Of a stretch of 64,000 nt of DNA, positions 10,155 through 18,728 are shown one piece after another. The stretch lies in assembly GCF_023702125.1 (NCBI RefSeq), contig NZ_CP098415.1:1736001-1800000 (forward strand). The letters are read 5' to 3'. Under the pieces are notes generated by a model. It made no database searches, was not told where the DNA came from, and was given only the letters and a program-made list of their open reading frames with translations. Numbering within the stretch: position 1 is the first letter of the stretch; each line of letters starts with the position of its first letter. This DNA comes from Halorubrum hochsteinianum (GTDB lineage Archaea > Halobacteriota > Halobacteria > Halobacteriales > Haloferacaceae). A program made the translations under genes and the position numbers.

Positions 10155-10407
10155 CACCGCCGAAGCCCCAGCCGGGAGGGCAGCGCACGCTCGGTGCGGT
10201 CCTCGCTCGTTCGCGTTGCTCACTCGCTGCGGTCCTGCCGTCGCCTGCGCTGCCCTCCCGGCTGCCCCTTCGATTCCCGCCCGGCACAGCACCGCACCTC
10301 ACACCCCCCCAGCCTCGCGGTTCGCGCCCTCCGGGCGCTCACCGCGTCCCTCGCGCGTGCTCCTCGCGGCCGCCTTCGGCGGCACGCTCGGAGGCACGCG
10401 CCACCGC
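10155..10407. repeat. dispersed ~250-bp repeat, copy A
   Basis: This non-coding block is the reverse complement of 21556-21806 with high similarity along its whole length. It opens with ACCGCCGAAGCCCCAGCC and closes with GGCACGCGCCACCGC. Shared inner phrases include CTGCCCCTTCGA, CAGCACCGCACCTCAC and GCGGCCGCCTTCGGCGG. Apparent reading frames through it are not protein-like. Both copies lie between genes. Confidence 0.85.
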
Positions 10408-10508
10408 CCGAGACGTGGTTTCGTCCCGATCAGTAGTCGGGACGCGGCTCGGCGGCCGGGCGTCGAACGGACAGCCTCTTATACACCGACCGACAGGAAC
10501 GGACGGAT

Positions 10509-11834
10509 ATGCTGATAGCCGGAACCGTCGTCGCCGACTCCGACACCGTCGTCCCCGACGGCGCTGTCGTCGTCGAGGGGAACACGATCGCCGCGGTCGG
10601 CGAGGAGAGCGCCCTCCGCGAGCGCTACCCCGACCACGAGCGCCGCGAGTTCGACATCGTCGCGCCGGGGCTCGTCGGCGGCCACGTTCACTCCGTCCAG
10701 TCGCTGGGGCGCGGGATCGCCGACGACGCCGCCCTGCTGGACTGGCTGTTCGACGCCGTGTTACCGATGGAGGCGGCGATGGACGCCGAGGCGACCCGGG
10801 CGGCCGCGGAGCTGGGCTACTTGGAGTGTCTCGAATCGGGGACGACGACCGTCGTCGATCACCTCTCGGTGAACCACGCCGCGGAGGCGTTCGAGGCCGC
10901 GATCGACACCGGGATCCGGGCCCGGCTCGGCAAGGTGCTGATGGACCGCGACTCGCCGGACGGGCTCTTAGAGGAGACCGACGCGGCGCTCGCCGAGAGC
11001 GAGGCCCTCATCCGGGAGTACCACGGCGCGGCGGACGGCCGCGTCCGGTACGCGGTCACGCCGCGGTTCGCCGTCACCTGTACCGAGGCGTGCCTGCGCG
11101 GCTGCCGCGAGCTGGTCGACCGGTACGACGGCGTGACGATCCACACCCACGCGAGCGAGAACGAGGACGAGATCGAGACGGTGGAGGCCGACACGGGGAA
11201 GCGGAACGTGCTCTGGCTCGACGAGGTCGGGCTGACGGGCCCGGACGTGACGCTCGCGCACTGCGTCCACACGGACGAGCGCGAGCGCGAGGTGCTCGCC
11301 GAGACGGACACGGTCGTCACCCACTGCCCCTCCTCGAACATGAAACTCGCCTCGGGGATCGCCCCGGTTCAGGACTACCTCGACCGGGGGATCACGGTCG
11401 CGCTCGGCAACGACGGCCCGCCGTGTAACAACACGCTCGACCCCTTCACCGAGATGCGGCAGGCGAGCCTCCTCGGGAAGGTCGACGCCCGCGACCCCAC
11501 GCGGCTCCCGGCCGCGACCGTGCTGGAGATGGCGACGGAGGGCGGCGCTCGCGCGGCCGGCTTCGACCGCCTCGGGACCCTCCGAGAGGGACAGCGCGCC
11601 GACGTGATCGGGATCACGACCGACCTGACCCGGGCGACGCCGCTCCACGATCCCCTCTCGCATCTGGTGTACGCCGCCCACGGCGACGACGTGGTCTTCA
11701 CGATGGTCGACGGCGAGGTCCGCTACGCCGACGGCGAACACGTCGGCGTCGACGCCGCCGCGGTCCGCGAGCGCGCCGCTCGGCAGGCGGAGCGCGTCGT
11801 CGAGAAGGCGGGGATCGAGACGGCGACGCTCTGA
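10509..11834 (+). CDS. amidohydrolase-family deaminase (5'-deoxyadenosine/SAH deaminase-like)
   Basis: A 441-aa metal-dependent amidohydrolase of the ATZ/TRZ (S-adenosylhomocysteine/5'-methylthioadenosine/5'-deoxyadenosine deaminase) group. Visible metal and substrate motifs in order: PGLVGGHVHS (the usual HxH metal pair), HTHASENEDE, TLAHCVHTD, HCPSSNMKLASG and LGNDGPPCNN with the catalytic Asp. A C-terminal composite beta domain (LREGQRADVIGI) follows. The likely reaction is hydrolytic deamination of a purine nucleoside by-product in S-adenosylmethionine recycling; the exact substrate is inferred only to this level. A TATA-like CTTATAC lies ~30 nt upstream of the ATG. Confidence 0.88.
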   Translation: MLIAGTVVADSDTVVPDGAVVVEGNTIAAVGEESALRERYPDHERREFDIVAPGLVGGHVHSVQSLGRGIADDAALLDWLFDAVLPMEAAMDAEATRAAAELGYLECLESGTTTVVDHLSVNHAAEAFEAAIDTGIRARLGKVLMDRDSPDGLLEETDAALAESEALIREYHGAADGRVRYAVTPRFAVTCTEACLRGCRELVDRYDGVTIHTHASENEDEIETVEADTGKRNVLWLDEVGLTGPDVTLAHCVHTDEREREVLAETDTVVTHCPSSNMKLASGIAPVQDYLDRGITVALGNDGPPCNNTLDPFTEMRQASLLGKVDARDPTRLPAATVLEMATEGGARAAGFDRLGTLREGQRADVIGITTDLTRATPLHDPLSHLVYAAHGDDVVFTMVDGEVRYADGEHVGVDAAAVRERAARQAERVVEKAGIETATL

Positions 11835-11960
11835 CCGACCCGGACTCGACGGACTCGGGACGAACGACCGCGAACGACGCGCAAAACGGGCTTGATCCGC
11901 GTGAAATCGGACAGAGGAACTCGATTTTATACCCGTGTGGAGCCCCTTCGGTGAGTCACC

Positions 11961-13046
11961 ATGACGGACCGACCGCGGACGACAGGCGGCGACCGCACGC
12001 AGGACGACTCGACCGACCGCTTCCGGCGACGCGAGTTCGTGGCCCTCGGTGCCGGCGCGAGCGCGACGCTGCTCGCGGGCTGTGCCGGAGCGGACGAAAC
12101 CGCTCCGTCCGACGGTTCGGACGGCTCCGACGGCTCCGAGACGCTCACCGGCAACTTCCGGCTGCTCATCAGCGACGCGCCCGCCGACATCGGCGACTTC
12201 GACGAACTGAACGTCACCCTCTCGGAGGCCCGGATCTTCGAGTCGCAGGACGACGCGGAGGACGATGACGAAAATGAGGGGGACGACGAAGGGGATGCGG
12301 AGGACGACGAGACCGAAGACGACGAAGACGTCGGGGGCAACGAGTCCGATCCGACCGGTAATGAGACCGAGACGGGGGGCGACTCGCCGAACGGGACCGA
12401 GGAGGCGGACGAGGACGACGAGGAGGAAGCCGACGGTGACGGAGACGAGGAGGAAGGAGGCGACGAGGAGGAAGCAGACGGTGACGGAGACGAGGCGGGC
12501 GACCGCGGCTACGCGGTCGTCGACCTCGACGGCGCGACCGTCGACCTCACGCAGGTGATCGAGGACGACGCGATCGCCGTGTTCGACGGTGAGCTCCCGG
12601 CGGGAAGCTACGAGAAGATCGAACTCGACGTCTCCGACGTTCAGGGGATCGTCGACGGGAACGAGGTCGAGGTGAAGCTCCCGAGCGAGAAGCTCCAGAT
12701 CACGAACGGCTTCGAGGTCACCCCCGACGAGCCGGTCAGTTTCGTCTTCGACATCAACGTCGTCAAGCGCGGGCCGAACAACGGCTACATCCTCAGGCCC
12801 GTGATCTCGGGCAGCGGCGTCGCGGGGCGGGACGTCGAGGTCAACGAGATCGACGAGGAGGACGACGAGGACGAAGAATCAGAGCAGGACGAGGAATCCG
12901 AAGAGGACGACCCCGAGGAAGACGACGCTACCGGCGGAAACCAGACCGACGACGGCGGAAACCAGACCGACGACGGCGGAAACCAGACCGACGACGGCGG
13001 AAACCAGACCGACGACGGCGGAAACCAGACCGCGAGCGGGAACTGA
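11961..13046 (+). CDS. DUF4382 Tat lipoprotein with highly acidic regions
   Basis: A surface lipoprotein of 361 aa. The N-terminus has RRREFVALGAG followed by a lipobox ending LLAGC, so Tat export and lipid anchoring are expected. The DUF4382 domain is seen on both sides of a long insertion: GNFRLLISDAPADIGDFDEL at the start, then DGELPAGSYEKIEL, SVSFVFDINVV-like text and GYILRPVISG. The insertion (~residues 95-175) is nearly all Asp/Glu. The C-terminus is another acidic run and then five tandem GGNQTDD-type units, each with an N-x-T sequon, so dense N-glycosylation is plausible. A TATTTTAT-type promoter box (GATTTTATACC) lies ~35 nt upstream. Confidence 0.85.
   Translation: MTDRPRTTGGDRTQDDSTDRFRRREFVALGAGASATLLAGCAGADETAPSDGSDGSDGSETLTGNFRLLISDAPADIGDFDELNVTLSEARIFESQDDAEDDDENEGDDEGDAEDDETEDDEDVGGNESDPTGNETETGGDSPNGTEEADEDDEEEADGDGDEEEGGDEEEADGDGDEAGDRGYAVVDLDGATVDLTQVIEDDAIAVFDGELPAGSYEKIELDVSDVQGIVDGNEVEVKLPSEKLQITNGFEVTPDEPVSFVFDINVVKRGPNNGYILRPVISGSGVAGRDVEVNEIDEEDDEDEESEQDEESEEDDPEEDDATGGNQTDDGGNQTDDGGNQTDDGGNQTDDGGNQTASGN
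12933..13031 (+). repeat. 21-bp tandem coding repeat (GGNQTDD units)
   Basis: Four essentially identical 21-bp units plus one partial unit at the 3' end of the DUF4382 gene. Each encodes Gly-Gly-Asn-Gln-Thr-Asp-Asp with one N-glycosylation sequon. Near-perfect identity suggests recent slippage and variable length between strains. Confidence 0.9.
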
Positions 13047-13448
13047 CTACGAGGATGTCTCGGCCGACGAGGCGATCCGCGACGGGCACTTCGCCCACCG
13101 CAGCGCCGCGTCGTCGTTGTTGAACGCCTCCGTGTCGACTCCTTCGACGTCGATGGTCCGCTTGAGGTACCGGCGCTTGGAGCGCTGGCCGACGACGGCG
13201 AAGCGGTCGACGCCGCGGGCGACGGCGATCTGCGCGGACTCGCGGAGCGCCCGCCGCCCGGCGTCCGAACACGCCCGGCTCGTCCGCACGACGATCACGA
13301 CGGCCTCGACCGCGTCGGAGGTGGCCGCCTCCCGCCACCGATCGAGCAGCGCCTCGCCGTCCGCGGGGCTCAGTCCAGTCCCGTGAGGGAACTCGACGAC
13401 GAGGACGCCGTCCTCGACCCGCAGCAGCCAGCGCTCGCTCGGTTCCAT
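13047..13448 (-). CDS. hypothetical protein, possibly STAS-like (133 aa)
   Basis: A small soluble alpha/beta protein. The alternating pattern WLLRVEDGVLVVEFPHG, AVEAVVIVVRTSRACSDAG and GVDRFAVVGQRSKRRYLKR resembles a STAS/SpoIIAA-like fold, but I cannot confirm homology. The ATG at 13448 was chosen because a TTTTATAATC box (reverse strand, ~13475-13484) sits about 30 nt upstream, fitting a leaderless archaeal transcript; the open frame extends further but without protein-like sequence. It converges with the DUF4382 gene, the stop codons being adjacent. Confidence 0.6.
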   Translation of the reverse strand: MEPSERWLLRVEDGVLVVEFPHGTGLSPADGEALLDRWREAATSDAVEAVVIVVRTSRACSDAGRRALRESAQIAVARGVDRFAVVGQRSKRRYLKRTIDVEGVDTEAFNNDDAALRWAKCPSRIASSAETSS

Positions 13449-13690
13449 GCCCTTCGATATCATACTCTTGATTATAAAACCGCGGCTCGGAATATCACTA
13501 CTGATATCTGGGGTTAGACACGCTGACTCCGCGAACAGAGCGTATAGCCTCCGAATACGGGTTCTCCCGCGACCGTTCACGAGCCCGCCGAGTCCCGTTT
13601 TCGCCCGAGAGATTCGGAACCGACGATCGGTTCGCGGACGTGTCGCCTCTGCGGTACGTCGACCAGACCGACCGCGACGGGCGAACGGGG

Positions 13691-14467
13691 CTACCGTTGG
13701 TCGGGGTCGGCGTCGCCTCCGCTCTCGCCGTCGAGCGCGTCGACGACCGCGGTCGCGAGCGCCTCGAACGACGCCTCGTCGGGGACGACGTCGACTTCGA
13801 CGCCGTTCTCGGCGGCCGTCTCGGCGGTCGGCGGACCGATCGCCCCGACGACCGCGTCCGTCAGTCCGGCGCGCGCCTCGTCGCCGACGCCGCGGTCGGC
13901 GGCCGCCGCGAGGAAGTTCTCGACCGTCAGCGAAGAGGTGAACGCGACCGCGTCGAGATCGCCGGCCGCCGCCGACTCCGCCGAGCCGCCGGCGTCCGCC
14001 GGCCGAGAGAGCCGGTACAACACGGTCTCGGTCACGTCAGCGCCGGCCTCGCGGAGCCCGTCGAGCAGCACGTCGCTCCCGTGATCGGAGCGGGCGACGA
14101 CGACGCGCTCGCCCGCGACGCGCCCTTCGAGCGCCGCGACGAGCCCGGCGGAGGTGTACTCCTCGGGAACCACGTCGACGGTCCAGCCGGCCTCGCGGGC
14201 GGCCGCCGCCGTCGCCGGCCCGATGGCGGCGAAGTCGGCGTCGCCGGGGTTCCAGCCCGCCTCGGCGGCCAGTTCGACCCCGGTCTTGCTCGTGAGGACG
14301 ACGAGCGGCGCGTCGGCCGGGACGGCCCCCGTCGGCTCGACTTCGAGCATCGGGTCCGCGACCGGCTCCGCGCCGAGCGACCGGAGCAGTTCGACCGCCG
14401 ACTCGATCCGCTCGTCGTCGGGGCGGAAGACGGCCACGCGCGGCCCGCGATCTCCGCCGCTGCTCAC
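13691..14467 (-). CDS. hemD: uroporphyrinogen-III synthase
   Basis: HemD cyclises hydroxymethylbilane with inversion of ring D to give uroporphyrinogen III. The 258-aa protein shows the weakly conserved family landmarks: RVAVFRPDDERIESAVELL at the N-terminus, PLVVLTSKTGVELAAEAG, AAIGPATAAAAREAGW, VARSDHGSDVLLDGLREAG and VAFTSSLTVENFL. Context is strong: it is the last gene of a leftward run hemC-cobA-hemD, overlapping the SUMT stop by 4 nt. All three act in succession from porphobilinogen to precorrin-2. Confidence 0.92.
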   Translation of the reverse strand: MSSGGDRGPRVAVFRPDDERIESAVELLRSLGAEPVADPMLEVEPTGAVPADAPLVVLTSKTGVELAAEAGWNPGDADFAAIGPATAAAAREAGWTVDVVPEEYTSAGLVAALEGRVAGERVVVARSDHGSDVLLDGLREAGADVTETVLYRLSRPADAGGSAESAAAGDLDAVAFTSSLTVENFLAAAADRGVGDEARAGLTDAVVGAIGPPTAETAAENGVEVDVVPDEASFEALATAVVDALDGESGGDADPDQR

Positions 14468-15378
14468 GCCCCGTCACCCCCGCCGGTCGGTGTATCGTCT
14501 CCGTCGTCCGCCGCGCCTTCTGCCCCACTCGCCGACCGGACCGGCGCGGAGCCGGCGTTTTCGAGGAACGTCACGACGCGGTCGCGGGTCGCGGCCACGT
14601 CGCCGATCACGGTGATCGCGGGCGGCTCGATCCCCGCCTCGTCGCGGGCGTTGACGATGGTGTCGAGCGTGCCGGTCGCGACCCGCATGTCGGGCCAGGT
14701 GGCGCGCTCGACGAGGGCGACCGGCGTGTCGCCGTCGAGGCCGGCGTCGCGGAGCTCGGCGGTGTACGCCGGCAGCTTGCCGACGCCCATCAGCACGACG
14801 ATGGTTCCCCCGGTCGCCGCGAGCGCGTCCCAGTCCACGGCGGACTCGTCCTTCGTCGGGTCCTCGTGGCCCGTGACGAAGGAGACGGAGGAGGCGTGAT
14901 CGCGGTGCGTGACGGGGATCCCGGCGACCGCCGGCCCGGCGATGGCGGAGGTGACGCCGGGGACGACCTCGAAGGGGACCCCCGCCTCGGCGAGGTGTTC
15001 GGCCTCCTCGCCGCCCCGACCGAAGACGAACGGGTCGCCGCCCTTCAGCCGGACGACGCGGTTCCCTTCCTCGGCCAGTTCGACCATGCGCCGGTTCGTG
15101 TACTCCTGCGGCGTCCACTCGCCGCCGGCGCGCTTCCCCACGTCCTCGCGTTTCGCCTCGGGGATCTCGCTGAGGATCTCGGGGCCGGGGAGCTTGTCGT
15201 GGAGGACCACGTCGGCCGACTCGATCAGCCGCTTCGCCTTCACCGTCAGCAGGTCCGGGTCCCCCGGCCCGGAGCCGACGAGGAAGACGGTGCCGACCGC
15301 GTCGTCGCGGCCGCGGGTCGGCGGCTCGTCGCCGCCGGCCCCCGGTCCGGTTCCCGCGCCGCTGTCGCCCTCACTCAT
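14464..15378 (-). CDS. cobA: uroporphyrinogen-III C-methyltransferase (SUMT)
   Basis: SUMT transfers two methyl groups from S-adenosylmethionine to uroporphyrinogen III, giving precorrin-2 for cobalamin or siroheme. Diagnostic motifs: VFLVGSGPGDPDLLTVKA near the N-terminus, RLKGGDPFVFGRGGEEAEHL, VVPGVTSAIAGPAVAGIPVT and VLMGVGKL. Length is ~304 aa with an acidic 25-residue N-terminal extension and an acidic tail. I chose the ATG at 15378 because it overlaps the hemC stop by 8 nt (coupled translation); an ATG 24 nt upstream would add only RRGR-type residues. Confidence 0.95.
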   Translation of the reverse strand: MSEGDSGAGTGPGAGGDEPPTRGRDDAVGTVFLVGSGPGDPDLLTVKAKRLIESADVVLHDKLPGPEILSEIPEAKREDVGKRAGGEWTPQEYTNRRMVELAEEGNRVVRLKGGDPFVFGRGGEEAEHLAEAGVPFEVVPGVTSAIAGPAVAGIPVTHRDHASSVSFVTGHEDPTKDESAVDWDALAATGGTIVVLMGVGKLPAYTAELRDAGLDGDTPVALVERATWPDMRVATGTLDTIVNARDEAGIEPPAITVIGDVAATRDRVVTFLENAGSAPVRSASGAEGAADDGDDTPTGGGDGA

Positions 15379-16525
15379 CGCTCTCCGCCCCCGCCTCTTC
15401 ACGCGCCTCGGCGATCAGGTCGTCCGCGCCGCGGTCCGCGAGGTCGGCGGCGAACTCCGCGGCGGCCGTCGCGTGCGAGCGGATCGGGAGGTCGTGGGTG
15501 TCGACCACCTCCTCGGTCCCGTCCGTCGAGAGAATTCGCGCCCGGACGTGGACGTGCTCGCCCTTGACGAGCGCGGAGACGCCGATCGGCGCGACGCAGC
15601 CGCCGTTGAGTTCGCCGAGGATCGTCCGCTCGACGGTGACGGCCACGCGGGTCCGCGGGTGGTCGACCGCCTCGCGCACCGCCTCGATCACGTCGGGGTC
15701 GCTCGCGGTGACCGCGATCGCGCCCTGCCCCGCCGCGGGGACGAACTCCTCGCGCGGGAGCCGCGTCGTCTCCACCTCGTGGAAGAGGTTCGAGCGACGG
15801 AGGCCGGCCTCCGCGAGGACGAGCGCGTCGTACTCCGTCTCGACCTTCCGCTCCATCGCGGCGCGTTCGAGGTCCGACAGCGAGTCGAACCACTCCTCGA
15901 CGCTCTCGTCGAACTCCTCGTCCGACTCCTCGCCGTCGTCGTCTCCGTCGCCTTCGTCCGCCTCGCCCCCGGACTCCTCGCCCTCCGCCGTCTCCGCGGC
16001 GATCTCGCCGGCGGCGATCAGCCGTCGCTCGTGTTCCGCCTGGAGGCCCGGCGCGAGCAGCTTCTCCAGTCGGGTGTCGACGTTACCGCGGATCGGTTCG
16101 ACCGTGAGGTCCGGCCGGGCCGCCCGGATCTGCGCGCCGCGGCGGAGCGAGCCGGTGCCGACGACGGCCCCCGAGGGGAGGTCCTCGATGCCGAGTCCGT
16201 CGGGGGTGACGACCACGTCCCCAGAGGGGGCGCGCTCGGGGACGGCCGCGACGACTAAGTCCTCCATCTCCTCGGTCGGGAGGTCCTTCAGCGAGTGGAC
16301 GGCGAGGTCGGCGTCGCCGGCGAGCACCTCCTCGTCGAGGGCGCGCACGAACGCCCCCGTCTTCCCGAGGCGGTGGATCAGTTCGTCGGGGATCTGGTCG
16401 CCGCGCGTCTCCACCTGCCGGAGTTCGACGTCGCGGCGACGGCTCGACAGCGCCTCGCGGACGGTCTCGGCCTGTCGGAGGGCGAGATCCGACCCGCGGG
16501 TCGCGAGCCTGAGCGTTTCGGTCAT
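15371..16525 (-). CDS. hemC: hydroxymethylbilane synthase with acidic insertion
   Basis: HemC condenses four porphobilinogen molecules into hydroxymethylbilane. Visible landmarks are LRLATRGSDLALRQAETV at the start, GAFVRALDEEVL, AVHSLKDLPTE, GTGSLRRGAQIRAARPDL, AAGQGAIAVTA and LNGGCVAPIGV, whose Cys carries the dipyrromethane cofactor. At ~384 aa it is longer than the usual ~310 because of a ~60-residue, almost purely acidic insertion (~15890-15995) just before EYDALVLAEAGLRR. The start at 16525 begins the canonical MTETLRLATRGS sequence. It is the first gene of the leftward tetrapyrrole operon. Confidence 0.95.
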   Translation of the reverse strand: MTETLRLATRGSDLALRQAETVREALSSRRRDVELRQVETRGDQIPDELIHRLGKTGAFVRALDEEVLAGDADLAVHSLKDLPTEEMEDLVVAAVPERAPSGDVVVTPDGLGIEDLPSGAVVGTGSLRRGAQIRAARPDLTVEPIRGNVDTRLEKLLAPGLQAEHERRLIAAGEIAAETAEGEESGGEADEGDGDDDGEESDEEFDESVEEWFDSLSDLERAAMERKVETEYDALVLAEAGLRRSNLFHEVETTRLPREEFVPAAGQGAIAVTASDPDVIEAVREAVDHPRTRVAVTVERTILGELNGGCVAPIGVSALVKGEHVHVRARILSTDGTEEVVDTHDLPIRSHATAAAEFAADLADRGADDLIAEAREEAGAESDE

Positions 16526-16658
16526 ACGCGGAGTGAGGTCCCCCGCGTTCAAAAGCGCACCAGTTCGGCCGCCTCGGTGTCGGCGTCACGGGAATTCCGT
16601 GGCAACTCCCGCCACGGTCACGACCCCTTTATCAGTCCGCCCGTAACGTCGGGACGAG

Positions 16659-17759
16659 ATGGCACGCGCGAGCGTCGGGGCGCGGCTCCACTTCGGCTTC
16701 TGTAACCTCAGCCTCTCGCACGAGCGGCTCTACGGCGCGCTCGGGGTCGGGCTCGCGGAGCCGCGGGTCGTCGTCGACGCGGAGTCCGACTTGGCGGTCG
16801 GCGTGACGGTCGAAGCGGCGGCCGCGGAGCCGTCCGAGTCCGCCAGCGCCGTGCGAGAGGACGTCCGCGGGTACGCGACCGCCGCGACCGACCTGCTCGG
16901 CGTCGACGGCGCGCGGGTCGCGGTCCGCGAGTCGCTCCCGCGGCACGCCGGACTCGGCAGCGGGACCCGGCTCGCGGCGGCGACGCTCGCGGCGGTCGCG
17001 ACCGCCCACGGCGAGCCGGCCCGGGTACGCGAGCGCGCCCCGGCGCTCGGCCGCGGCGGGCGCTCCGGCGTCGGCGTCGCGACGTTCGAGGAGGGCGGGT
17101 TCGTCCTCGACGCCGGCCACCCGACCGCGCGCTTCACCACCGACCGCCCGGCGGACGGCGAGTGGACCGTCCCGCCGGTGGCGGCCCGCCACGCCGTCCC
17201 CGACGACTGGCGGTTCCTTCTCGTCGAGCCGGACGCGGACGCCGGCCGGAGCGGGGCGGTCGAGGACGACGCGATGCGGACCGCGGTCGAGCGCGCCGAC
17301 CCGGGGATCGCCGACCGGATCGGCGGGATCGTCACCCGGCGCGTCCTCCCGTCGATCGCGACGGGGAACGCGGAGGCGTTCGGCGCGGCTGTCGCCGAGG
17401 TCGGCCGGCTCAACGGCGCGTGGTACGCCGACGAGCAGGGGGGCGTCTACCGGCCGCCGGTGGGCGAGGTCGTCGCGTCGCTGTCGGGAGCCTCGGCGGT
17501 GTTCGGCGCGGGCCAGTCCTCGTGGGGACCGACGGTGTACGGCGTCACCGACGCGGCCCACGCCGACGCCGCGGCCGAAGCCGGCGAGCGCGCGCTCGAC
17601 GCGGCCGGCGTCGGGGGGTCGGTGTCGGTGTTCCGGGCGACGAACGAGGGCGCGAGGGTCGCCGACGACGGCGCGCGGATCACCGACGGGAGCGGGGCGG
17701 ACCCGCGATCGACCGACTCGGAGAGGGGTAACACTAAGCCCCGCGACGACGGGGCGTAA
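16659..17759 (+). CDS. beta-ribofuranosylaminobenzene 5'-phosphate synthase family protein (GHMP fold)
   Basis: In methanogens this enzyme joins p-aminobenzoate to PRPP with loss of CO2, the first committed step to methanopterin. Here 366 aa show the family N-terminus ARLHFGFCNLS, the GHMP-type loop LPRHAGLGSGTRLA (~residue 90-103), ALGRGGRSGVGVATFEEGGF and GAGQSSWGPTVYGV near the C-terminus. Haloarchaea use folates rather than methanopterin, so the product in this organism is uncertain. A TATA-like CCTTTATCAG lies ~30 nt upstream. The stop is 3 nt before the next gene, so they are co-transcribed. Confidence 0.85.
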   Translation: MARASVGARLHFGFCNLSLSHERLYGALGVGLAEPRVVVDAESDLAVGVTVEAAAAEPSESASAVREDVRGYATAATDLLGVDGARVAVRESLPRHAGLGSGTRLAAATLAAVATAHGEPARVRERAPALGRGGRSGVGVATFEEGGFVLDAGHPTARFTTDRPADGEWTVPPVAARHAVPDDWRFLLVEPDADAGRSGAVEDDAMRTAVERADPGIADRIGGIVTRRVLPSIATGNAEAFGAAVAEVGRLNGAWYADEQGGVYRPPVGEVVASLSGASAVFGAGQSSWGPTVYGVTDAAHADAAAEAGERALDAAGVGGSVSVFRATNEGARVADDGARITDGSGADPRSTDSERGNTKPRDDGA

Positions 17760-17762
17760 ACC

Positions 17763-18599
17763 ATGGCACGTCTTCCGTTCGGGGTCGCGCGTCTCGACTC
17801 CATCCTCGGCGGCGGCGCGCCCCCGGGGAGCGTCGTCCTGCTCGCGGGCGAGGCGGGGGCCGGCGCTCGGGAGTTCGCGTACACCAGCGCGGCGATGAAC
17901 GCCTTGGCGCGCGCCGACGAGGAGCTGTTCGACCTGTACTACGGGGACATCGACGCGGACGCGTCCGTCCCCGAGTCGGTCCACTACATCTCCTTCACGG
18001 CCGATACCGGCGCTATCACCCGGGAGATGGGGTACACGATGGCCGACGAGATCGTCGACGCGGCGGTCTCGGAGATCGAGTTCCGCGACCTCTCGCCCGA
18101 GTACTTCCAGCTGTCGCCGGTGCCGCGCGACTGGTACGAGACGGCGACCGCCTCGATCACTGAACTCGGCGAGCGCGGCGAGTACGAGGACGTGCTCACC
18201 GCGTTCGGCGACTACCTCTCCGAGCACGGGCGGGGGAGCCTCGTCTGTATCGACTCCGTCACCGACCTCGTCTCGATGGTCTCCGACGACACCGACTGGA
18301 GCGACGTGGCGATGGTGATGAAGGGGCTGAAGAAGGCGGCCTACGAGTGGGACGCCCTGGTCCTCGTGTTGGTGAACGCCGACGCGCTCCGCGACCGCGA
18401 GTTCGGCACGCTGATGGACGCCGCCGGCGGCACCCTCCAGTTCTCGTGGGAGAGCGGCGGCTCCCAGCGCGCCCGGACCATGTTCGTCCGCGAGTTCCGC
18501 GGCGTGCTCTCCCGGTTGGAGGCCGAGAACATCGTCCGCTTCGAGACCGAGATCCACGAGGGCGGGTTCGACATCAGCGACGTGCGCAAGATCCGGTAG
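17763..18599 (+). CDS. RecA/KaiC-like (RAD55-type) protein with degenerate Walker A
   Basis: A 278-aa protein of the RadA/KaiC superfamily. It begins PFGVARLDSILGGGAPPGSV, the standard lead-in to the P-loop. The loop itself reads LAGEAGAGAREFAY: the glycines are kept but the GK[ST] is replaced by G-A-R, so ATP hydrolysis is doubtful. The Walker B-like strand GSLVCIDSVTDLVS keeps its Asp. The C-terminal part (TLQFSWESGGSQRARTMFV, then ISDVRKIR) matches KaiC-like 'reporter' domains of archaea. It directly follows the beta-RFAP synthase homologue, suggesting shared expression; the functional link is unknown. Confidence 0.82.
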   Translation: MARLPFGVARLDSILGGGAPPGSVVLLAGEAGAGAREFAYTSAAMNALARADEELFDLYYGDIDADASVPESVHYISFTADTGAITREMGYTMADEIVDAAVSEIEFRDLSPEYFQLSPVPRDWYETATASITELGERGEYEDVLTAFGDYLSEHGRGSLVCIDSVTDLVSMVSDDTDWSDVAMVMKGLKKAAYEWDALVLVLVNADALRDREFGTLMDAAGGTLQFSWESGGSQRARTMFVREFRGVLSRLEAENIVRFETEIHEGGFDISDVRKIR

Positions 18600-18728
18600 C
18601 GAACGCCGCCCCGTCGGCCGATTCGAACCGTCCTCTCGCTCCCCGCGCCGAGTATCGATCCGGAGAACGCCGCGGCAGGTTACTTAACCCTCGCGGCGCA
18701 ACAGCACGTAGATGACGGAGGACCCGCG

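Noticed and set aside
10111-10515. ORF of ~134 codons across repeat copy A
   Set aside because: Its composition (Ala/Arg/Pro/Ser) is a GC-rich artefact and the same DNA recurs inverted at 21.6 kb without a conserved frame.
12933-13031. CRISPR-like tandem repeat
   Set aside because: The units are contiguous, in frame and encode GGNQTDD; this is a protein repeat.
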